Below are positions 57,734 to 64,000 of a DNA stretch of 64,000 nucleotides, piece by piece. Each line of letters opens with the position of its first letter. The stretch's first letter is position 1. Below the pieces are notes generated by a model, which searched no databases, was not told the origin of the DNA, and saw only the letters and a program-made list of their open reading frames with translations. The position numbers and the translations under genes are program-made. Origin of the DNA: Sulfidibacter corallicola (lineage in GTDB: Bacteria > Acidobacteriota > Holophagae > Acanthopleuribacterales > Acanthopleuribacteraceae); assembly GCF_017498545.1 (NCBI RefSeq), contig NZ_CP071793.1, positions 7,806,256 to 7,870,255 on the forward strand, read 5' to 3'.

Positions 57734-59008
57734 TCAGCGCACTTGTTTTTCGATGGTGGCTTGATCGTTGAGGTAGGGACGCAGCGCGTCGGGCACGCGA
57801 ATGCGTCCGTCCGCCATTTGGTAGTTCTCCAGAATGGCAACCAGCGTGCGGCCCACCGCAAGCCCGCTGCCGTTGAGGGTATGGACGAAGCCCTTGCCCG
57901 ATGCGCCCTTGTAGCGAATCTTGGCGCGCCGGGCTTGGAAATCTTTGAAGTTGCTACAGCTCGAGATTTCGCGGTACTTGCCCTGGCCGGGCAGCCACAC
58001 CTCCAGGTCGTAGCACTTGGACGCCGCGAAACTGATGTCGCCCGAGCACAGCGCCATGACCCGGTAGGGCAGTGCCAAACGGCGCAGGATTTCCTCGGCG
58101 TCGTCGCGCAGGCCCTCCAGCTCGGCGTCGCTGCGGTCCGGGTGGACGAACTTGACCATTTCGACCTTGTTGAACTGGTGCTGGCGGATCAGGCCGCGGG
58201 TATCCTTCCCGTAGGAGCCGGCCTCGGATCGGAAGCACGGCGTAAACGCCTGGTAGTGAAAAGGTAATTCTTCTTCTTTGAGCATTTCGTCGCGGTGCAG
58301 GTTGGTCACCGGAACTTCCGCCGTGGGAATCAAGTAATAGTGGGTCCCGGCCAACTGAAAGACGTCCTCTTTCATCTTGGGGAATTGACCCGTGCCGAAC
58401 ATGCTGTCGTCGTTGACGATGAAGGGGGGCATCACTTCGAAGTAGCCCTGCTCGGCGTGGACGTCGCACATGAAATTGATGAGGGCGCGTTCCAGGCGGG
58501 CGCCGTCGCCGCGGAGGACGGTGAAGCGCGCACCGGTCACCTTGGTGGCGCGCTCGAAATCCAGGATACCCAGGGCGGTACCCAGGTCCACGTGATCCTT
58601 GGGTTCGAAATCGAAGCGGGTGGGTTCCCCGTGTTGGGAGATCTCGACGTTGTCGTCCTCGCCGGCACCGATCGGGGTCTGGGGATCGAGCATGTTGGGA
58701 ATGCGGGCGAGCAGGGCGTTCAGCTCCTCGACGACCTCGGCCAGTTCCGCATCCATCTCCTTGATGCGCTCGCCGATGCGGCCGACTTCTTCCTTGATCG
58801 GACCCGGATCCTCGCCGGCCTTCATCATGCGGCCGATGTCCTTGGACTTGTTCTTGCGGTCGGCCTTGAGTTGATCGGCTTCGGTGATCAGGTCGCGGCG
58901 TTTCTGATCCAACGCATTGAATGCGGAGAGATCCAGCTCGTTGTGGCGCGCCTCGAGCATAGCCTGAACGGCTTCAAAGTCATCGCGCAGCAATTTGACG
59001 TCGAGCAT
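57734..59008 (-). CDS. serS: Seryl-tRNA synthetase
   Basis: A 424-residue class II aminoacyl-tRNA synthetase charging tRNA-Ser. The N-terminal coiled-coil arm (about 30-105, ending near LNALLARIPNML) is followed by the catalytic core with motif 2 FRSEAGSYGKDTRGLIRQHQF, serine-site segment IPTAEVPVTN, SSCSNFKDFQARR and motif 3 NGSGLAVGRTLVAILENYQ. The start at 59008 (MLDVKLLRDDFEAVQ) is the family start; a longer frame reaching 59938 is the shadow of the radical SAM gene. Length is as usual. Confidence 0.97.
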   Translation of the reverse strand: MLDVKLLRDDFEAVQAMLEARHNELDLSAFNALDQKRRDLITEADQLKADRKNKSKDIGRMMKAGEDPGPIKEEVGRIGERIKEMDAELAEVVEELNALLARIPNMLDPQTPIGAGEDDNVEISQHGEPTRFDFEPKDHVDLGTALGILDFERATKVTGARFTVLRGDGARLERALINFMCDVHAEQGYFEVMPPFIVNDDSMFGTGQFPKMKEDVFQLAGTHYYLIPTAEVPVTNLHRDEMLKEEELPFHYQAFTPCFRSEAGSYGKDTRGLIRQHQFNKVEMVKFVHPDRSDAELEGLRDDAEEILRRLALPYRVMALCSGDISFAASKCYDLEVWLPGQGKYREISSCSNFKDFQARRAKIRYKGASGKGFVHTLNGSGLAVGRTLVAILENYQMADGRIRVPDALRPYLNDQATIEKQVR

Positions 59009-59238
59009 GTATTTGGTCCTCTGGTTCCTAGATTTACGGCGATCGAAGCGGCAACTTCGGCGCGTCGCACCCGTGCGGTGCGGCTCCCGCGTCGCGGAGG
59101 TGCCGGCCTGAATCGCGGGGACGTACCCCGGTTTGCCCATAGCATAGCCTTCCCGCGCGTGCATTCCAAGCGGTTGCTGGCCGGGTTTTCGGGGGCGGGG
59201 TTTTCCCGCGGGTTTTTTGCCGCGATGTGCGGCGACGC

Positions 59239-60348
59239 TCACATCAGGACCCGTTGGCGCTGGCCTTGCCAATTGCCCTTGCTGGTGCGGAAACAGCCGG
59301 CGATGGCGTGGCCGCACAGGCCGCAGGTACCGCCGTCGCCGATGCGGTAGACGCCGAGCTGATACCAGTCGCGTTCGATGACCACCTCGCCGCAACCGGG
59401 ACAGTAGGTACTGCCGGCGCGCCAGTTGTGGACGTTGCCCACATAGGCGTAGTGGATGCCTTTCGACAACGCGATGTCGCGAGCGCGCAACAGGGTTTCG
59501 GCCGGGGTGCGCGACTTGTCGAGCATGCGGAAGTCGGGGTGGAAGGCGGTGAAGTGCAGCGGGACGTCGAGGCCCAGGTTCTCGACGACCCACTCGCTCA
59601 ACTTGTGGAGTTCCTCGTCGCTGTCGTTCTCGCCGGGGATCAGCAGGGTGGTGATTTCGAACCAGACGTCGGTTTCGTGTTTCAGGTATTTCAGCGTTTC
59701 CAGCACCGGTTCCAGCGCGCCGAAACAGATCTTCTTGTAGAACTGCTGGCTGAAGGCCTTGAGGTCGATGTTGGCCGCATCGATGTAGCGATAGAAATCG
59801 GTGCGGGCGGCTTCGGTAATGTACCCGGCGCTGACGACCACCGTCTTGACACCGGCCTCGCGACAGGCCTGGGCGGTGTCGATGGCGTATTCGGCGAAAA
59901 TGACGGGATCGTTGTAGGTGAAGGCCACCGATTCGCAACCGGCGTCGAGTGCGGCCTCGGCGATGCCGCGCGGGGTGGCGCGGCTGGCCAGTTTATCCAT
60001 CGACCTGGATTTACTGATGTCCCAGTTCTGGCAGAATTTGCAACCGAGATTGCAGCCGGCGGTCCCGAACGAGAGGATCGAGGTGCCGGGATAGAAGTGG
60101 TTGAGCGGCTTCTTTTCGATGGGATCGGCGCAAAAGCCGCTGCTGCGGCCGTAGGTCGTCAGGACCATGGCGCCATCGACGTTCTTGCGCACGTAGCAGA
60201 AACCCCGTTGACCCGGTTTGATGCGGCAATACCGTGGACATAGGTCGCATTGGATGCGACCGTCGTTCAGGGTCGACCAGTAGCGTCCCGGGAACAGGCT
60301 GTCACCCTGCGCGTCGACGGGAATGGGGGGTTGGTCGCGATGGGTCAT
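59239..60348 (-). CDS. amrS: AmmeMemoRadiSam system radical SAM enzyme
   Basis: A 369-residue radical SAM protein of the AmmeMemoRadiSam (pyruvate formate-lyase activating-like) family. The iron-sulfur cluster motif is GCNLGCKFCQNWD with Cys99, Cys103 and Cys106. It also has an N-terminal four-Cys knuckle (Cys34, Cys37, Cys41, Cys51) and a C-terminal zinc-ribbon pair (CPGCGEVV, CGLCGHA). It is the third gene of an overlapping trio, the amrA stop and amrS start sharing ATGA. The conserved trio is widespread in archaea and bacteria and its reaction is not established; modification of a target by radical chemistry is suspected. Confidence 0.93.
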   Translation of the reverse strand: MTHRDQPPIPVDAQGDSLFPGRYWSTLNDGRIQCDLCPRYCRIKPGQRGFCYVRKNVDGAMVLTTYGRSSGFCADPIEKKPLNHFYPGTSILSFGTAGCNLGCKFCQNWDISKSRSMDKLASRATPRGIAEAALDAGCESVAFTYNDPVIFAEYAIDTAQACREAGVKTVVVSAGYITEAARTDFYRYIDAANIDLKAFSQQFYKKICFGALEPVLETLKYLKHETDVWFEITTLLIPGENDSDEELHKLSEWVVENLGLDVPLHFTAFHPDFRMLDKSRTPAETLLRARDIALSKGIHYAYVGNVHNWRAGSTYCPGCGEVVIERDWYQLGVYRIGDGGTCGLCGHAIAGCFRTSKGNWQGQRQRVLM

Positions 60349-60881
60349 GGTCCCTCCCGAGTCGACACGCCGAGGTCCTCTCCTTCAATGTATTTGTCCA
60401 CGACGAACTTCTCGATTTCGATCGGTTCGTCGGGACCGATCCGGGCCTTGCGGCGCGTGATCGCCAGTTGGTAGGCGACGGTGTCCACGCCTTCGATGTC
60501 GGGCAGCAACACGCCGCGCCGCGCGCCGCTGCGCACCACCACGCCGTAGCGTCGTGGATCCAGCTCCTCCAGGCTCTGCACCGGTTGGGGCGGTTGCAGG
60601 ACACTGACCTCGATGGTCAGTTCGGCCAGTTCGGGGGCGGTCACCGCCGGGAAGCGCGGGTCCTTGGTGCCGGCCGAAATGGCGTTGGAGACGATTTCGT
60701 CGCCCAAGTCGAAATAACGCGGCTCGATGGTGCCGATGCAGCCGCGTAGTTCGCCGTGCGCGTCGTGCAGGGTCACGAAACAACCGGCCTGGAAACCCGC
60801 CTTGTGATGCGGTTCGATGCGGTTGCCGTCGCTCAGGTACTCGGTGAGCGCCTGGCGGGCCAAGGTACAGAATTCACTCAT
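60345..60881 (-). CDS. amrA: AmmeMemoRadiSam system protein A (AMMECR1 family)
   Basis: A 178-residue AMMECR1-domain protein. The conserved LRGCIGTIEP motif, DAISAGTKDPRFPAVTAPELAELTIEVSVL region and the late YGVVVRSGARRGVLLPDIEGVDT segment define the family, whose human member is linked to Alport-type disease but whose function is unknown. It overlaps the flanking genes by four bases on each side (ATGA at 60878-60881 and 60345-60348), so the three proteins are made together. The start ATG at 60881 begins MSEFCTLARQALTEYL. Confidence 0.95.
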   Translation of the reverse strand: MSEFCTLARQALTEYLSDGNRIEPHHKAGFQAGCFVTLHDAHGELRGCIGTIEPRYFDLGDEIVSNAISAGTKDPRFPAVTAPELAELTIEVSVLQPPQPVQSLEELDPRRYGVVVRSGARRGVLLPDIEGVDTVAYQLAITRRKARIGPDEPIEIEKFVVDKYIEGEDLGVSTREGP

Positions 60882-61678
60882 GTCATCCGCTCCACCGTGG
60901 CTGGGCCGCTGAATCTCATCACGGAATAGCCCACCCCGAAGGGACCCTCATACGAGTAGAAATGGTGGTTGTTGGCGTCGTAACCGGTGGCGGCCCAGGC
61001 GATCATGCAGGACTCGAGCACGTCCTGTTTGGCCTCGATCTGGAGATTGACGTGAATGTCGCGCGCCTTTCGGTAATCCGCATCCTTGATGGCGGCCACG
61101 AAGGCGTCGTCGAATTCCTGGCCGTGTTTGCTGTAGCCACAGGGCGCGTCCGGCTTGAGGCAGTGGCTCATGTCCCCGCTGGCGACCAGGGCCGTGCGCC
61201 TGTCGTCCGTGCAGGCGGCTGCGATCGCCTTGCCGATGCGGTCCAATTCGCCGTTGGCGCTCCAAGGCAGGCTGATCACCGCGGTGGGGCCGTTCCAGCC
61301 GGCTTCCACCAAAAAGTGGAGCGGAACCAGGGCGCCGTGGTCGAGAGGTTCCATTTCCAGATCGGTGATGTCGTGATAGTGGCCGCGGAAGGCCTTCATC
61401 CAGGTCACGTCGTTGTGGAGGCGGACCCGGCATCCGGCTGCGCTGAAGCGGCTGAAATCGCCGTCGATCTGGGAACCGAACCAGGAGGAGATCCCGTTGT
61501 GGGGACGGGGCGTATGGGGGGAGATGACGACGATGCGATCGGGTGTGGCGGCCAGGCAATCGGCGCTCCAACGACGCATGCTGTCGATGGTGGGGGCCAC
61601 TTCTTCACAGCGCCATTTGCCGACTGCATCGACGATCACCGGGGGATGGGGTGCGAGTCCGCACCAAACAATGGCCAT
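60878..61678 (-). CDS. AmmeMemoRadiSam system protein B / LigB-type extradiol dioxygenase fold
   Basis: A 266-residue protein of the class III extradiol dioxygenase (LigB/MEMO1) superfamily. Features are GLAPHPPVIVDAVG with the metal-ligand His12, IVVISPHTPRPHNGI, a conserved LDHGALVPLHFL and LVASGDMSHCLKPDAP. The set of histidines (His12, SPH, LDHG) suggests a metal site as in active dioxygenases; MEMO1 proteins of this trio may be non-catalytic binders. It is the first gene of the operon, with AAAGGAG before the ATG. Confidence 0.9.
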   Translation of the reverse strand: MAIVWCGLAPHPPVIVDAVGKWRCEEVAPTIDSMRRWSADCLAATPDRIVVISPHTPRPHNGISSWFGSQIDGDFSRFSAAGCRVRLHNDVTWMKAFRGHYHDITDLEMEPLDHGALVPLHFLVEAGWNGPTAVISLPWSANGELDRIGKAIAAACTDDRRTALVASGDMSHCLKPDAPCGYSKHGQEFDDAFVAAIKDADYRKARDIHVNLQIEAKQDVLESCMIAWAATGYDANNHHFYSYEGPFGVGYSVMRFSGPATVERMT

Positions 61679-62217
61679 GGCAACTCCTTTGCGATAGCCG
61701 GGGCGGCACGGACTGCGCCGTGGGCCGACCTCGGAACGCAGACGATGATAGAAAAGATGCTACATCCAACCTAGCAGGAAAGCGGAGCCGAGGCAATTGG
61801 TGCTTGGTGGGCCGACCTGTGAGGAATCGATCAAATGTCGATGGGCCGTCCTCGCAGTGTTTGGCAACTTCGCCCGCATGTGTGACAATGACTTTTTCGT
61901 GTAAGCGATAGGTTTTTGCGCCTGGAGCCGGTGTTCGGACGACGAACTGCCCGCGCGAATCAGGGTTGTCTCGCCGGACCGCGTTCCGCAGGGTCCGCCT
62001 CGCGACGTGCCCGCTTCCGCGTGTCGTCCGTGCCGTTTGGTCGGCTCGAGGATCCTGGTCGAGGCCGGGCCGATCCGCGACCGACCCCGCGCCGGGATGG
62101 GTCGCGGTTGTACCTCTTACCGGCCCGCTGGCATGCCCGTCGATCGATCCGAACGGGAGCCGGGCTCCGGCCCGGATGTCGAACCCCGAATTCATGAACA
62201 AATGTCGAGAGGTCGTT
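61679..62217. other. Divergent intergenic region, no gene seen
   Basis: The 539 bases separate the leftward AmmeMemoRadiSam operon from the rightward DUF4301 gene. Both strands are open in places but translations are Arg/Pro-rich and unlike proteins. The segment 61740-61920 is less GC-rich and is the likely promoter area; no specific motif is claimed. Confidence 0.4.
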
Positions 62218-63759
62218 GTGAACCATACCCAGTTTTCCCAAGAAGATTTCGCTCAGATCGAGAAAAAAGGCCACAAGTTCGAATTGATTCGCCAGCAACT
62301 CGCGATGTTCGAGAAAGGCGTCCCTTTTCTTCAATTGAATCGCGCCTGCACCGTGGGTGACGGCATCGTTCAGGTTCCCCCAGCCCAGCACGCGGCGTTG
62401 TCCGCCCTGGCCGACGAGGCCCAAAGCGCCGGACGGGCCACCAAGTTCGTGCCCGCTTCCGGTGCCGCATCGCGCATGTTCAAGGCGTTGCACGCGGCCA
62501 AGGAGGCCCTGGAGGCCGGCAACCCGGTCGAGGACGGCGCGTTCGGCACCTTCATCGACAATCTCCACCGTTTCGCCTTCTATCCCGAACTGTCCGAGCG
62601 GCTCGCCGAACGCGGCGTGACCTTGGCCCAGCCGGTGGCAGCGGCGCACCACCTGCCCGTCCTGCAAACCCTGCTGGACGGCGACGCGATGAATTACGGG
62701 AACCTGCCCAAGGGCCTGCTTCAGTTCCACAAGGAAGGGGACCGGGTGCGCACCTCCGTCGAGGAGCATTTCGTCGAGGCCGGCGCCTATGGTGTCGACG
62801 CCGAGGGGATCGCGCGGCTGCACTTCACCGTGTCGCCGGAGCATTTCGAGGCGTTCCAGGACCTGGTCGACGAGAAGCGCGACGATTACGAGCGAGAGGG
62901 CCTCAAGCTGGAGATCGGGTACAGTTTCCAGAAGCCGGCGACCGACACGATCGCCGTGGACCTGGAGAACATCCCGTTTCGCGAGGAATCCGGCCAGCTC
63001 CTGTTCCGGCCCGGGGGCCACGGTGCGTTGATCGAGAACCTCAACGACCTGGATGGCGACATCCTCTTCGTCAAGAACATCGACAACGTGGTGCCCGACC
63101 GTCTCAAGGACACGACGATTCTCTACAAGAAGATATTGGCCGGGCACCTGATGCGGGTGCAGCGGGCCCTGTTCGCCCACCTGAACTGGTTGGACGAAAA
63201 CGAGTTGAACCCACAGAAGCGCGACGAACTGTTCGACTTCGCGGCCGTGGAGTTGGGCTACATCGCACCCGAGGCGGCGCGCGGTTTGGACGACAAGGAA
63301 GCGCACGACTACCTTCATCGCCTGCTGAACCGACCGCTGCGCGTGTGCGGCATGGTCAAGAACGAGGGCGAGCCGGGCGGCGGACCCTTTTGGGTAACCG
63401 GCAAGGACGGTGCCCAGAGCGTGCAAATCGTGGAGTCGTCGCAGATCGACCGCCACGACGCCGCACAGGCGGGCATCCTCGCCTCCAGCACCCACTTCAA
63501 TCCCGTCGATTTGGTGTGCGCGGTTCGCGACTATCGCGGCAACCGTTTCAACCTGCCGGACTACGTGGACGACGAGGCGTGTTTTATCTCCGAAAAGTCG
63601 AAAAGCGGTAAATCACTCAAAGCTTTGGAGTTGCCAGGACTTTGGAACGGCGCCATGGCCAACTGGAACACCGTGTTCGTGGAAGTGCCGTTGATCACGT
63701 TCAACCCGGTCAAGACCGTCAACGATCTGTTGCGGGACGCCCATCAGCCCGGCAACTGA
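62218..63759 (+). CDS. DUF4301-family protein
   Basis: A 513-residue protein of the DUF4301 family, known mainly from Bacteroidetes and Acidobacteriota. Key segments are KFVPASGAASRMFKAL, a GT-A/nucleotidyltransferase-like PASGAASRM-type loop that resembles the sugar-nucleotide pyrophosphorylase start, then GLLQFHKEGDRVRTSVEEH, GHGALIENLNDLDGDILFVKNIDNVVPD and VCGMVKNEGEPGGGPFWV. By these segments it may be a nucleotidyltransferase acting on a sugar phosphate; the reaction is unknown. GTG 62218 was taken as start because GAGAGG lies about five bases upstream; ATG 62194 in the same frame is possible. It is monocistronic. Confidence 0.85.
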   Translation: MNHTQFSQEDFAQIEKKGHKFELIRQQLAMFEKGVPFLQLNRACTVGDGIVQVPPAQHAALSALADEAQSAGRATKFVPASGAASRMFKALHAAKEALEAGNPVEDGAFGTFIDNLHRFAFYPELSERLAERGVTLAQPVAAAHHLPVLQTLLDGDAMNYGNLPKGLLQFHKEGDRVRTSVEEHFVEAGAYGVDAEGIARLHFTVSPEHFEAFQDLVDEKRDDYEREGLKLEIGYSFQKPATDTIAVDLENIPFREESGQLLFRPGGHGALIENLNDLDGDILFVKNIDNVVPDRLKDTTILYKKILAGHLMRVQRALFAHLNWLDENELNPQKRDELFDFAAVELGYIAPEAARGLDDKEAHDYLHRLLNRPLRVCGMVKNEGEPGGGPFWVTGKDGAQSVQIVESSQIDRHDAAQAGILASSTHFNPVDLVCAVRDYRGNRFNLPDYVDDEACFISEKSKSGKSLKALELPGLWNGAMANWNTVFVEVPLITFNPVKTVNDLLRDAHQPGN

Positions 63760-63861
63760 GGGATCCGATTTCAACCGAAGGGCGGGTGGGGCTTCGAGGC
63801 GAAGCCTGCGCGCCCTTCGCGCGACGCGCAACGGGATCGACCGCTTACGATAAAACGGTGT

Positions 63862-64000
63862 TCACGCCGTGATTTCGATGGAAAACACCCGCGGTCCCCG
63901 CTGATCGGGATAGAATACGACCCATTGGTGCATGTCTAGATGGCGCCCTAGAGGACGGACCACTTCGGTCGCCTCGATTTTTCCGTTTCCGGATGGGCAC
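63862..64000 (-). CDS. C-terminal end of an unknown gene (runs off window)
   Basis: From the window edge leftwards the minus strand has an open frame of 45 codons ending in TGA at 63864-63862. Its translation (KIEATEVVRPLGRHLDMHQW, then VVFYPDQRGPRVFSIEITA) is typical of a real protein C-terminus with alternating strands. The gene converges with the DUF4301 gene. No family is recognised from so short a piece. Confidence 0.45.
   Translation of the reverse strand, partial: CPSGNGKIEATEVVRPLGRHLDMHQWVVFYPDQRGPRVFSIEITA

Noticed and set aside
63988..64000. GGATGGGCAC at the window edge as a further copy of the TGCCCATCCAG element
   Set aside because: The match is partial (CCGGATGGGCAC), no partner arm is seen, and the bases fall in a plausible coding frame of the minus strand.

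Overview
The window looks like chromosomal DNA from a GC-rich (roughly 60% G+C), Gram-negative, free-living or host-associated bacterium. Evidence includes RND efflux with an outer-membrane factor, a MipA/OmpV porin-like protein, lipoproteins, a TAXI-type TRAP transporter, an ECF42 sigma factor, sigma-54 regulation, a large eukaryote-like Ser/Thr kinase with TPRs and an RHS giant. The gene mix and many dispersed palindromic repeats would fit a large-genome Acidobacteriota (Acanthopleuribacteraceae-like) or a similar lineage, but this is an inference from gene content only.

Layout. 1-4241: end of an RND pump gene, its outer-membrane factor, an OmpV-like protein and a TetR regulator. 4397-6842: LytTR response regulator and LytS-like kinase. 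6855-7331: palindromic repeat island. 7332-10702: periplasmic DJ-1/PfpI protein, a small membrane protein with a VOC protein, and an unknown secreted protein. 10925-12539: ECF42 sigma factor with its DGPF/YCII partner. 12655-15758: TRAP permease and TAXI receptor. 16232-20479: SNF2-family helicase.

20606-40962 is the accessory heart of the window. A leftward operon encodes a SETD3/LSMT-like SET protein fused to a GNAT-like domain, a CesT-type type III secretion chaperone, and a 939-residue candidate effector in which the three nitrilase catalytic motifs (Glu175, Lys694, Cys758) seem to be split by a long helical insertion. Next comes an RHS/TcB-like giant (2655 residues) between two small unknown proteins, with a good sigma-54 promoter in front. 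Then a zinc-ribbon Ser/Thr kinase with TolB-like and TPR regions is divergent from a GAF-AAA-Fis sigma-54 activator and a 195-residue orphan. The activator and the sigma-54 promoter suggest one regulatory circuit for host- or competitor-directed proteins.

41185-54708: a methyltransferase divergent from a LysR regulator, repeats, trehalose phosphate synthase/phosphatase fusion plus GH15 hydrolase, MocR regulator divergent from PhzF, a DUF6348-like protein, an AT-rich immunity-like orphan, a three-copy repeat cassette and a MESH1-like ppGpp hydrolase. 55007-64000: housekeeping genes purD, thiolase and serS, the AmmeMemoRadiSam trio, a DUF4301 protein and the end of one more gene. No rRNA, tRNA or CRISPR array was recognised by eye.
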